A stretch of 64,000 nucleotides of DNA from an uncultured Candidatus Nitrosopumilus sp. (GTDB lineage Archaea > Thermoproteota > Nitrososphaeria > Nitrososphaerales > Nitrosopumilaceae), in assembly GCA_905612295.1 (NCBI GenBank), contig CAJQRN010000013.1:1-64000 (forward strand), given 5' to 3'. A program made the translations under genes and the position numbers. The notes beneath the pieces were generated by a model that saw only the letters and a program-made list of their open reading frames with translations, did not search any database and was not told where the DNA came from. Of this stretch, positions 55,005-62,744 are shown piece after piece. Each line of letters opens with the position of its first letter. Position 1 is the first letter of the stretch.

Positions 55005-55982
55005 TTGTCCAGTAAAGTTAGGATGACTAAAAATGGAATCCTGTGTGAGGTCAACGAAAAGCGTGTTTATCTGGATCCTAAAAAAACTGATTTAAATGCA
55101 ATTAATTTTGTTTCTCATGCTCACTCTGATCACTTACCTTCAAAAAATGGCGGTACTATTTTATCTTCAATTGAAACTAGTGCAATATCTAATCTTCGTG
55201 GATTTACAATGGAAAATCATGTTGAATCCCTTGATGGTTTTTCACTAATTGATAGTGGACACGTTTTAGGCTCTAAAGGATTACTATTTGATGATATTTT
55301 CTATACTGGTGATATCTGTACACGTGATAGAGGTTTTTTAAAAGCTGCAGAAATTCCTTCATGCAAAACACTCATCACTGAATGCACTTTTGGTTTACCT
55401 GAATTTAAATTTCCTAAAATGAATGAGATTCAAAATTATGTGAATCGATTAATATCTGATCTTTATTCAAAGGGGGTACCTGTAATTTTAATGGGTTATC
55501 AGCTTGGAAAGGCACAAACAATTACTCAGTTATTTGGTCATTGGGATCCTCTGTATGTTCACGACTCAATAAAAGAAATGAATACACTTCATCAAAAATT
55601 TGACATACCCCTTAAGGATTGTATTGGACATTCTGAAGCTCAAAAAAATGGATTACTGGATAAAAAACCATGGGTAATGATTACTCCTGTTTTATCTGCA
55701 AAAAATGTATTTCTTCAAGAAATGAAATCAAAATATGGTGCAGTAACAATTGGTTTTAGTGGATGGGCACAATCTACAAAATTTTCTTTTGGACGACGTG
55801 CTGATTACTCTGTTACAATGAGTGATCATTGTGATTTTAATGAACTCGTTGACATGGTAGTACAATCTGGTGCAGAACAAGTTTTTACTATACATGGTTT
55901 TGTTGATGAATTTGCAGCACATTTGAATAAACTGGGAATTGCTGCTCAACCTTTAATTAAAAATTCTTTAGATTCTTTCTGA
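55005..55982 (+). CDS. MBL-fold metallohydrolase (beta-CASP/exonuclease-like)
   Basis: 325 residues of the metallo-beta-lactamase superfamily with HAHSDHLP, later HVLGS and Asp/His residues, resembling mRNA 3'-end processing exonuclease homologues (GHSEAQKNG, MSDHCDFNELVDMV and FTIHGFVDEFAAHL near the end). RNA or DNA is the likely substrate. TTG start supported by a TATA box. The stop is followed by the structured RNA element. Confidence 0.83.
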   Translation: MSSKVRMTKNGILCEVNEKRVYLDPKKTDLNAINFVSHAHSDHLPSKNGGTILSSIETSAISNLRGFTMENHVESLDGFSLIDSGHVLGSKGLLFDDIFYTGDICTRDRGFLKAAEIPSCKTLITECTFGLPEFKFPKMNEIQNYVNRLISDLYSKGVPVILMGYQLGKAQTITQLFGHWDPLYVHDSIKEMNTLHQKFDIPLKDCIGHSEAQKNGLLDKKPWVMITPVLSAKNVFLQEMKSKYGAVTIGFSGWAQSTKFSFGRRADYSVTMSDHCDFNELVDMVVQSGAEQVFTIHGFVDEFAAHLNKLGIAAQPLIKNSLDSF

Positions 55983-56028
55983 TTTCTACATGTCAATGTG
56001 GAAAATTATCTGATGAAGAAATTAAATG

Positions 56029-56121
56029 GCGAAGCCCTCTAAACTGCAGAACATTAAGAGATTTCCTCTTGTGGTCAAGCGTTAAACGCTTGGTTGCCTT
56101 TTTCGTTCTGCGGGGCTACGC
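56029..56121. ncRNA. Structured GC-rich intergenic element, candidate novel RNA
   Basis: Nested pairings: GCGaAGCCC (56029-56037) with GGGCTaCGC (56113-56121), one A-A mismatch; GCAGAAC (56046-56052) with GTTCTGC (56105-56111); and two inner hairpins, AAGAG-ATTTC-CTCTT (56056-56070) and CAAGCG-TTAAA-CGCTTG (56076-56092). This makes a three-way junction of about 93 nt, far more GC-rich than its AT-rich flanks and without an ORF. Strand is uncertain; TATA-like runs exist on both sides. It matches no RNA I can name. Confidence 0.6.
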
Positions 56122-56128
56122 AGGTTAT

Positions 56129-56151
56129 TTGTTAGATTTTTTAACTAACAA
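56129..56151. terminator. Terminator-like hairpin after the RNA element
   Basis: TTGTTAG (56129-56135) and CTAACAA (56145-56151) form a 7-bp stem with an AT-rich loop that includes a T-run. In plus orientation it would end the RNA element; in minus orientation its T/A-run could instead be part of a promoter. Confidence 0.4.
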
Positions 56152-56263
56152 TGTATTATTAGTTAAGATATACAACTATTTAATATTTTTATGAAATTTT
56201 TATACTTAATTCTCTTTTTTATTGTAATTCCGCTTATTATTTGTTAAAAATAGTTGTTTTATT

Positions 56264-56407
56264 CTAATCTTCTTTTACTTTTTTTCCTCTTTTCTTTACT
56301 TGTTGTTCTTTTTTGTATTTTCTAACTCGTTGATTTTGTTCTGCAGCTTTTTGGCCCTTCTGCTTCCTTCCTTCCTTCTTCCCTTCTGTTTTATTCTTAA
56401 ACCCCAT
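56264..56407 (-). CDS. Small very basic protein (47 aa)
   Basis: 47 residues from ATG, about half Lys/Arg plus Gln and Glu: MGFKNKTEGKKEGRKQKGQ and later KYKKEQQVKKRGKK. Likely nucleic-acid- or ribosome-associated. Codon pattern and absence of stops support coding. No family recognised. Confidence 0.6.
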   Translation of the reverse strand: MGFKNKTEGKKEGRKQKGQKAAEQNQRVRKYKKEQQVKKRGKKVKED

Positions 56408-56457
56408 ATCCAAAATTCTTTAATTTGATTATGATAAAAATTTTGATATGTAATGAT

Positions 56458-56694
56458 TCATTTAGTAAATTGGTTACATTTGCAATCTACCACTAGACAT
56501 ATCTCACTATTTCTAATATGACTGTGAGTAAAATGCATACATAATTTATTTTTACAAATTCTTTTCTGTGTTTCTTTTCTTACTATTGTTTGAGCAATAA
56601 AATTTGCTTTCTCTTTTGAATATAATTTTTTGTCAATGTAGAAATGAACTATTCCATTATACAGTAAATCATGATTAAATTGTTTTTCAAGCAA
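56458..56694 (-). CDS. Cys-rich small protein with C-x4-C-x-C end (78 aa)
   Basis: 78 residues. N-terminal helical part, then CKNKLCMHFTHSH and CLVVDCKCNQFTK, holding five Cys and three His. TTG start directly after the stop of the upstream tiny Cys-protein ORF (TAA then TTG), so they are coupled. Probable zinc protein. No family recognised. Confidence 0.62.
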   Translation of the reverse strand: MLEKQFNHDLLYNGIVHFYIDKKLYSKEKANFIAQTIVRKETQKRICKNKLCMHFTHSHIRNSEICLVVDCKCNQFTK

Positions 56695-56790
56695 TTAATT
56701 TCTCATGTTGCCTCTTCTCATATTTTTTACTTTATGATCGTTGCAACTACAATTTTTTTCTACACATAATTCTTGTTCTAATATTCGCAT
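56695..56790 (-). CDS. Tiny Cys-rich protein (31 aa)
   Basis: 31 residues from ATG 56790 (a TTG at 56805 would add five): LCVEKNCSCNDHK carries the same C-x4-C-x-C-[ND] motif as its downstream neighbour. Immediately abuts that gene. Probably the first gene of a two-gene unit. Confidence 0.5.
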   Translation of the reverse strand: MRILEQELCVEKNCSCNDHKVKNMRRGNMRN

Positions 56791-56930
56791 ACACTCTATT
56801 TGCAATTCTGATATTTCATATTCTCGATACTTTTACTTGTCAAATGTTTGTTTTTTTATCTTATTTTAAAAATAATTTAAATAATTAAAATAATGATAAT
56901 GTTTTTTAAAAAAACATTCTAGTCTAAATC

Positions 56931-57227
56931 ATGGGATTTTTATCTAATTTTCGTAATGATTTAAAAAATGCAAAAAGAGACAAGGCTTCCAATGTTAATG
57001 GAAAAAATCTTAAAGAATTACTTACAAAATTCAAGGATGAACGGGATAGAATAGAACTAGAAACAGGGATTAGGCCTCAAATTGATGATACCACTCAAAT
57101 GTTCATGCAAAAAATCCTGAATGTTTGGATTTCAGAAGGAAAGGAAATTGATGAGGAAAAATTTTGGTCTGAAGTTGATTATAACAAACAATTTACTCAT
57201 TCAGTAGAATATTATGAACGACGTTAA
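56931..57227 (+). CDS. Charged helical protein, unknown (98 aa)
   Basis: 98 residues, Lys/Asp/Glu-rich, mostly helical: FLSNFRNDLKNAKRDK and KELLTKFKDERDRIELE. N-terminal MGFLSNF resembles other small proteins here. ATG start. No family recognised. Confidence 0.66.
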   Translation: MGFLSNFRNDLKNAKRDKASNVNGKNLKELLTKFKDERDRIELETGIRPQIDDTTQMFMQKILNVWISEGKEIDEEKFWSEVDYNKQFTHSVEYYERR

Positions 57228-57253
57228 TAATTTTAAATCTAGGATTGATTTGA

Positions 57254-57361
57254 TTGGATAAAGAACGATTACGAGTAAAAAGTGGTAGAAGTAAAGGGTG
57301 CAAAGATTGCATTACTCACAGATGTATTCCTAACAGCTGCAAATGTGATTGTCATTGTTAG
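57254..57361 (+). CDS. Tiny Cys-rich protein (35 aa)
   Basis: 35 residues from a TTG: basic N-terminus, then CKDC, RCIPNSCKCDCHC, seven Cys in 21 residues, ending the protein. Same C-x4-C-x-C core as the genes at 56458 and 23139. Likely a metal-binding microprotein. Confidence 0.55.
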   Translation: MDKERLRVKSGRSKGCKDCITHRCIPNSCKCDCHC

Positions 57362-57366
57362 TAATT

Positions 57367-58644
57367 TTATTTTAAAATTATGCCTATATCCATTAGATTC
57401 ATGTGTGTGAAATCTGTTTTGATATTTGCTTTTTGTTTTTGAAAGAATCTTGCTGAATCATTATTTTTTAAAAATTCTTTCATTATGCTTAGATCCACTT
57501 TGATATTTTCTATGATTGCCCCTGCAAAATTAGAATTTCCATCAATCCCATCTGTCCCCATTGATGCAATTGTTATTTTTTTTAATTTTTGAGTATTTTT
57601 TAAAAGTCTTAACACTAATTCTTGATTTCTTCCTCCCAGTCCTTTACCTGATACTCTAACTGTTGGCTCTCCTCCTAAAATTAAACACGTGTTTTCTTCT
57701 TCTGATATGTTTTCTAGAATTTTTTTCACTGTATCCTTTATTTCTCCAAAAATTTGCATTTTGATCACTTTGTACCCTTTACATTTGGCTGTTTCTTCCA
57801 TTGCTTTTAGACAATTATTGTTATTTGCAATAATGTAATTTTCAATTTTGGCTATTTTTGGAGTTTCTGTTTTTTGGTTATGCAATCCATTACCTAAAAT
57901 CTGTAAAACTTCAATTGGAATTCTCGTTTTTAATCTATATTTTTCTATTATGTCCATTGCATCTTGATACGTTGTATCATCCATGTATGTTGTACCTGAT
58001 GCAATTGATGATAGATCATCATTTTCGACATCTGACATTATCAAACCAATTCCATCACACTTCATATTCTCTACCAGTTTACCGCCTTTGATTTTTGATA
58101 GGTGTTTTCTGACACAGTTGAATTCTTGAATTGTTGCCCCTGACTTTAGTAGTATGTCTGTAACGTGGACTTTATCGCTAAGTGTAATTTCATCTGGCAT
58201 TGCAAGTAATGATGATCCTCCACCTGAAACAAGGAAAATAATTAATTCTCTGCTTTTTCTATTTTGTACAAATTTTATTACTTCTTTTGCTGCTTTTACA
58301 CTTGTTTTATCTGGCTTTGGATGCCCTGAGTTAAAAATTTGGAATTTTTTACTTTTGATTTTTGCTTTCGTTCCTTTTGGAATAACAATTATTCCGCTTT
58401 TTATTGAAATTATTGAATTAATTGCTCTAGTCATAGAATCTCCTGCCTTTCCAAATGCTACTGTATGTATGCTGGAGTATTTTTCAATGTTGAATACTTT
58501 TTCATTAATCTTGATTTCCTTTGATGTAACATAATTGGATATTATGTTTTCTGGATTTGCTGCTTGAAGACCTGATTCTAAAATTTCTAAACAATCTTTT
58601 TTCTTTTTTGTAATTGCCAATTCCTCAAAATTTTGAATTATCAT
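57367..58644 (-). CDS. Glycerate kinase (GckA/MOFRL type)
   Basis: Phosphorylates glycerate, likely to 2-phosphoglycerate as in archaeal relatives. From ATG 58644, 425 residues (the frame extends 19 codons upstream through the promoter region). Motifs: FGKAGDSMTRAI, VSGGGSSLLAMP, HLSKIKGGKL, ILGGEPTVRVSGKGLGGRN and GTDGIDGNSNFAGAI. Divergent from the Fe-ADH gene. Confidence 0.9.
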   Translation of the reverse strand: MIIQNFEELAITKKKKDCLEILESGLQAANPENIISNYVTSKEIKINEKVFNIEKYSSIHTVAFGKAGDSMTRAINSIISIKSGIIVIPKGTKAKIKSKKFQIFNSGHPKPDKTSVKAAKEVIKFVQNRKSRELIIFLVSGGGSSLLAMPDEITLSDKVHVTDILLKSGATIQEFNCVRKHLSKIKGGKLVENMKCDGIGLIMSDVENDDLSSIASGTTYMDDTTYQDAMDIIEKYRLKTRIPIEVLQILGNGLHNQKTETPKIAKIENYIIANNNNCLKAMEETAKCKGYKVIKMQIFGEIKDTVKKILENISEEENTCLILGGEPTVRVSGKGLGGRNQELVLRLLKNTQKLKKITIASMGTDGIDGNSNFAGAIIENIKVDLSIMKEFLKNNDSARFFQKQKANIKTDFTHMNLMDIGIILK

Positions 58645-58663
58645 ATGATTTACTTCTGTGTAA

Positions 58664-58672
58664 GATATAATA
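58664..58672. promoter_or_regulatory. Shared divergent promoter, TATA-like
   Basis: GATATAATA lies 24-32 bases before the Fe-ADH ATG at 58696; read on the other strand TTATATC lies about 20-27 bases before the glycerate kinase ATG at 58644. It supports both chosen starts. Confidence 0.5.
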
Positions 58673-58695
58673 AACAAACCAATGATGATTGTTTT

Positions 58696-59640
58696 ATGCA
58701 TACAATACGCATTCCAAAAGTTATTAATTTTGGAGAAAACGCACTTGGTGAAACAGAATATCCAAAAAATGCCCTAGTTGTTACAACCGTTCCGCCAGCA
58801 CTGTCTGACAAATGGTTAGCAAAAATGGGAATTCAGGATTATATGTTATATGACCAAGTAAAACCTGAACCATCAATTGATGATGTCAATAAGGTCATTT
58901 CTCAATTCAAAGACAAAAATCCTTCAGTCCTAATTGGATTGGGTGGTGGAAGTTCAATGGATGTGGTAAAATACGCTGCACCTGAATTGAAAAAAGAAAA
59001 AATTCTAATTCCAACTACATTCGGAACTGGAGCTGAAATGACAACATATTGTGTTCTAAAATTTGATGGAAAAAAGAAATTGTTACGTGAAGACAGATTC
59101 TTAGCTGACATGGCTGTAGTTGATTCATATTTTATGGATGGAACTCCAGAACAAGTTATCAAAAGTTCTGTCTGTGATGCATGTGCTCAAGCTACTGAAG
59201 GCTATGATAGCAAACTCGGTAATGACTTGACTAGAACATTATGTAAACAAGCATTTGATATTCTATATGATGCAATAATGAATGACAAACCAGAAAACTA
59301 TCCATACGGTTCAATGTTATCTGGAATGGGATTTGGAAATTGCTCTACAACATTAGGACATGCATTGTCCTATGTGTTTTCAAATGAAGGAGTACCTCAT
59401 GGTTATTCTTTATCTTCTTGTACTACAGTTGCACACAAACATAATAATTCAATCTTCTATGATAGATTCAAAGAGGCAATGGATAAACTCGGCTTTGATA
59501 AATTAGAACTCAAGGCTGATGTTTCAGACGCTGCTGACACTGTCATGACCGATAGAGGCCATTTGGATCCAAATCCAATCCCAATATCTAAAGATGATGT
59601 CGTAAAATGTCTTGAAAATATCAAAGCAGGTAATTTATAG
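58696..59640 (+). CDS. Iron-type alcohol dehydrogenase, likely semialdehyde reductase
   Basis: 314 residues from ATG 58696 (frame open 21 codons upstream). Group III Fe-ADH: NAD(P) motif GLGGGSS at 81-87, FGTGAEMT, and metal ligands D161, H222, H235. The usual second ligand His (motif DALTHA) is Gln165 here (DACAQA). A relative from Nitrosopumilus is known as malonic semialdehyde reductase of the 3HP/4HB carbon-fixation cycle (recalled knowledge); equivalence is inferred. The C-terminal domain is shorter than in classic ~380-residue members. Confidence 0.88.
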   Translation: MHTIRIPKVINFGENALGETEYPKNALVVTTVPPALSDKWLAKMGIQDYMLYDQVKPEPSIDDVNKVISQFKDKNPSVLIGLGGGSSMDVVKYAAPELKKEKILIPTTFGTGAEMTTYCVLKFDGKKKLLREDRFLADMAVVDSYFMDGTPEQVIKSSVCDACAQATEGYDSKLGNDLTRTLCKQAFDILYDAIMNDKPENYPYGSMLSGMGFGNCSTTLGHALSYVFSNEGVPHGYSLSSCTTVAHKHNNSIFYDRFKEAMDKLGFDKLELKADVSDAADTVMTDRGHLDPNPIPISKDDVVKCLENIKAGNL

Positions 59641-59707
59641 AAAATTTATTTTTTCTTTTCTTTTTATTTTATATCTAAACTGCGAAATTGGCAGCTTAAC
59701 TAAACTT

Positions 59708-59717
59708 TTTATTATAA
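59708..59717 (+). promoter_or_regulatory. TATA-like box of the F420-type oxidoreductase
   Basis: TTTATTATAA-type sequence lies 20-29 bases before TTG 59737. It is too close to TTG 59722, so it favours the later start. Confidence 0.4.
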
Positions 59718-59736
59718 TGATTTGGAACATCATCAG

Positions 59737-60846
59737 TTGGCAAGTAAAAAATTAAAGTTTGGTATTCAAAATGGACTAAATGTTGCTAGAGCCGGATTTA
59801 CTGAGGATCAGATAATTACTGCATGTCAGCTTGCTGATCGAACTGGATATGACTCTATTTTCTATATGGATCACACAAATGTCCCACAATGGAAAAATGC
59901 AACTGTTTTAGATCCTTGGGTTATGTTATCTGCAATTGCTGCAGTTACAAACAACGTTGAATTAGGAACCTGTGTTACTGATGCAATTAGAAGACACCCA
60001 TCAAATATCGCACTAGCTGCAATTACTCTTGATAGAATTTCTAAAGGTAGAGCAATTCTTGGTATTGGTGCTGGAGAAGCACAAAATCTTAAAGAGTTCT
60101 GTATTCCATTTGAAAAACCAGTTTCAAAATGGGCTGAACAAATTGAAGTTATCAAAAAATTATATCATTCTAACCCTGATAATACTGTAGATTATGAAGG
60201 TCAATATTATCAATTAAAACAAGCATGTCTACAAGCTGCATCAATTAGAAAACCACACCCACCTACCTACATGGCTTCTGGTGGCAAGCGAACATTAGAT
60301 TTAACTGGAAAACTTGGAGAAGGTTGGTTACCAATCGGTTATACTCCTGAATTATTTGAAGATCATAGAAAACAAATTGAAGTTTCTATGGACAAGTATG
60401 GTAGAAGTCAAGAAGATAAAGATAATTTTGAAATGGCATTAGATATTGACGTTTACTTTTCTGAAGACGCAGAAGCTTCTTGGGCAAAAATGAAAGAGGC
60501 TGTTAAAGTTAGTTTGTTTAAACCTGAAATTTTGAGAGTCCATGGATTAAAAGAAATTGAAGGATTTGATTTTGTAAAGTACTTTACAGAATATTCAATG
60601 TCTGATCAAAGTTGGATTGTCAAAATGCGAGAAGCTGCAACTAAAATTCCAGATAAAATTGCAAGATCATCTACTGCAGTTGGTACTCCTGAAGATGTTA
60701 TTCCTACTTTTGAGCGATTTATGGAAGCTGGTGTGAATCACTTTGTAATTAGATTCTGGGGTAAGAATTACTTTGGTTCTATTGACAAGTTTGCAAGCCA
60801 TGTTATGCCTGTATTACGTGAAAAACATAAACAAAAATTCGCTTAA
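59737..60846 (+). CDS. F420-dependent luciferase-like oxidoreductase
   Basis: 369 residues from TTG 59737 (TTG 59722 would add 5). LLM family: KFGIQNGLNV, ADRTGYDSIFYMDHTN, LGTCVTDAIRRHPSNIALAA, RAILGIGAGEAQNL and PTYMASGGKRTLDL are typical of F420-binding methylene-tetrahydromethanopterin reductase-like enzymes. Cofactor F420 is inferred from the family and from its use in this lineage. Substrate unknown. Confidence 0.85.
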   Translation: MASKKLKFGIQNGLNVARAGFTEDQIITACQLADRTGYDSIFYMDHTNVPQWKNATVLDPWVMLSAIAAVTNNVELGTCVTDAIRRHPSNIALAAITLDRISKGRAILGIGAGEAQNLKEFCIPFEKPVSKWAEQIEVIKKLYHSNPDNTVDYEGQYYQLKQACLQAASIRKPHPPTYMASGGKRTLDLTGKLGEGWLPIGYTPELFEDHRKQIEVSMDKYGRSQEDKDNFEMALDIDVYFSEDAEASWAKMKEAVKVSLFKPEILRVHGLKEIEGFDFVKYFTEYSMSDQSWIVKMREAATKIPDKIARSSTAVGTPEDVIPTFERFMEAGVNHFVIRFWGKNYFGSIDKFASHVMPVLREKHKQKFA

Positions 60847-60896
60847 TCCTAAATTATTATAACATTATTTACTGTGTTAATTTCTTGAATCTTATT

Positions 60897-61124
60897 ATGA
60901 ACGACGATGTCCCTGACGCTGTCAAGAAATGCCTTGATATTTTGGATGATAGTTTAGAAATATTAGTTGACATTGAATTTGCTCTAAATGATGAAAAAAA
61001 TGATGAACTAATTCCTGACATGAAACTTCATAATTTGTTTGATATGACTGAAGATGTAGCAGAGTCTGAAAAAATTAAATTTGCTGAATCTAAATTAGTT
61101 CAAAGACAATTTCAGGATATTTAG
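60897..61124 (+). CDS. Small acidic helical protein, unknown (75 aa)
   Basis: 75 residues from ATG 60897 (ATG/TTG four codons earlier possible): acidic helices such as VKKCLDILDDSLEILVDIEF. No family recognised. Stop overlaps the convergent winged-helix gene by 4 bases. Confidence 0.65.
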   Translation: MNDDVPDAVKKCLDILDDSLEILVDIEFALNDEKNDELIPDMKLHNLFDMTEDVAESEKIKFAESKLVQRQFQDI

Positions 61125-61540
61125 CAATTCCGTGAATTGTGCTGATGCTTGTTTTTTGCTAACTGCTTTACTTTTCTTTTAGTTCTTTGTTTGAGTATTC
61201 TTTTTCTTGTTCTCTCTGTTCCACTTGTCGAACCTTGGACAATTTTTGTTTTACTTCCATCTTTTAACATAATCACTTTTCCCTTAAATCTAAATTCAAC
61301 GTCTCTACATTTGATATAGTATCTTTTAAGACTAAAAAATATTCTATTGTTAGTTCCATGCATTTCTTTAACTTCCTTTGTTTTTTTTAATTCATTGAGA
61401 ATATTTCGTAGTAAACCTTTATCGATATCTGTTATTCTATGTAATTCTTTAAACCAGATAAATTTTGATTGTGATCCCCAATCATTTAATATTTCTATGA
61501 TTTTATTTGTCGCTTCTTCTGTCTCTTCATTTGGGGTCAT
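61121..61540 (-). CDS. Putative winged-helix DNA-binding protein (139 aa)
   Basis: 139 residues. The N-terminal ~65 residues look like a winged helix (FKELHRITDIDKGLLRNILN, then KKTKEVKEMHGT), followed by a strand-rich segment (YIKCRDVEFRFKGKVIML) and a very basic tail (ERTRKRILKQRTKRKVKQ). Likely nucleic-acid binding. ATG start. No specific family recognised. Confidence 0.72.
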   Translation of the reverse strand: MTPNEETEEATNKIIEILNDWGSQSKFIWFKELHRITDIDKGLLRNILNELKKTKEVKEMHGTNNRIFFSLKRYYIKCRDVEFRFKGKVIMLKDGSKTKIVQGSTSGTERTRKRILKQRTKRKVKQLAKNKHQHNSRNC

Positions 61541-61654
61541 TATTTTTATTAGATTAATCCTAAATTTAGCAATTTACATTAATGAAAAGTTTGAATCAAT
61601 CAAGTCAATTTTTAGAATGTTTTATCTTTTTGACAATTTTTGTGATTACTTAGT

Positions 61655-61744
61655 ATGAATGATAAATCAAAAGATGAATGTACTGAATTGGGATGTAAAA
61701 TACTCCAAATACGAGAATTAACAAAAGAATTGAATACTGATTAA
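61655..61744 (+). CDS. Tiny protein (29 aa)
   Basis: 29 residues from ATG with two Cys (ECTELGCKIL) and a helix (LQIRELTKELN). Weakly supported microprotein, between two minus-strand genes. Confidence 0.4.
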   Translation: MNDKSKDECTELGCKILQIRELTKELNTD

Positions 61745-61746
61745 TT

Positions 61747-61971
61747 TTATATTTTTGATTTTTTCTTTCTTTGTTTTAATCTAGATTTTGTTACTTTAAC
61801 TGACTGTTTTTGATTATTTTCCATTCTATTTGCCAATAAATCAATTTGTTCTACTATCTCCAGTTGCTCATCTGTAGAATTTGTTTTAACAAGTTTTTTA
61901 TTTAATTTTTTTAATTGACTTGAATACGAGTTAAACTCTCCTCTCAAATCATTTAGGTATGGATCATCCAT
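61747..61971 (-). CDS. Lys-rich coiled-coil protein, unknown (74 aa)
   Basis: 74 residues, an N-terminal helix then heptads (LNKKLVKTNSTDEQLEIVEQ) and a basic end (LKQRKKKSKI). ATG start. No family recognised. Confidence 0.64.
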   Translation of the reverse strand: MDDPYLNDLRGEFNSYSSQLKKLNKKLVKTNSTDEQLEIVEQIDLLANRMENNQKQSVKVTKSRLKQRKKKSKI

Positions 61972-62029
61972 GATGATTTTGAATCTTACTTGTATTTTAG
62001 GTATTTTTTTCTTGATATTTCGATCTTAA

Positions 62030-62039
62030 TTTATAATAT
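62030..62039 (+). promoter_or_regulatory. TATA-like box
   Basis: TTTATAATAT lies 20-29 bases before the ATG at 62059 of the split-barrel gene. Confidence 0.5.
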
Positions 62040-62058
62040 TATTTGTTAGAATTATCCT

Positions 62059-62691
62059 ATGCAACTTGTTGATATTCTTAAAATTAAATCATATGAAAAA
62101 ATAAAAGAATTTCTTAATCAAGAACATGTTGGAAGAATTTCTAGTATCGATGTAAATGGATTCCCTCAAATCATTCCAATGAATTTTGTATTTCTTAATG
62201 ATTCTGTATACATACACTCTCATGTAAAAGGTGAAAAGTTAGATAATATTTCCAAAAATAATAAAGTTGGTTTTGAGGTCGATAGAGAATTAGAATTTTT
62301 GCCATCTTATTTTGAAGATCCTCATAATGCTTCTTTAGCTGATACTTTGTACATCAGTGTTGTAATCAAAGGACTTAGTTCTCTAGTTTCTGATCGAGAT
62401 GAGAAAACTTTAGCTCTAAATGGTTTGATGACAAAATATCAACCTGAAGGATATTATGATCCACTTCAATCTGACATGCGTGTTTTGGATGCAGTCAGTG
62501 TGATCAAAATAATTCCACAAACACTTCATGGAAAATATAAGATTGGCCAAAACATGAATTCAAAAGATAGGATGAATTTAGCTCAAAAAATTCTTAAAAA
62601 AAATTCACCTACTGCTAAAAACACTCTCAAGATTATGGGTTTTGAAGAAATTAATTGTGAATTGAGAATGGTTGATGAACCTATATGGTAA
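62059..62691 (+). CDS. FMN-binding split-barrel (pyridoxamine oxidase-like) protein
   Basis: 210 residues. The N-terminal ~150 residues match the pyridoxamine 5'-phosphate oxidase-like split barrel (GRISSIDVNGFPQIIPMNFV, HVKGEKLDNISKNNKVGFE, VVIKGLSSLV). May bind FMN, F420 or heme; the exact activity cannot be read from sequence. The C-terminus is an added helical part. ATG start, uvrB 53 bases downstream. Confidence 0.83.
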   Translation: MQLVDILKIKSYEKIKEFLNQEHVGRISSIDVNGFPQIIPMNFVFLNDSVYIHSHVKGEKLDNISKNNKVGFEVDRELEFLPSYFEDPHNASLADTLYISVVIKGLSSLVSDRDEKTLALNGLMTKYQPEGYYDPLQSDMRVLDAVSVIKIIPQTLHGKYKIGQNMNSKDRMNLAQKILKKNSPTAKNTLKIMGFEEINCELRMVDEPIW

Positions 62692-62744
62692 TTTTATCAT
62701 GATATCACCATTGCTTTAAATTCAGTTTTTAGTAATTCTAACTA

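Noticed and set aside
56010..56052. C/D box guide RNA starting at TGATGAA near 56011
   Set aside because: There is no box D (CTGA) at a suitable distance; the region is better explained by the helices of the structured element.
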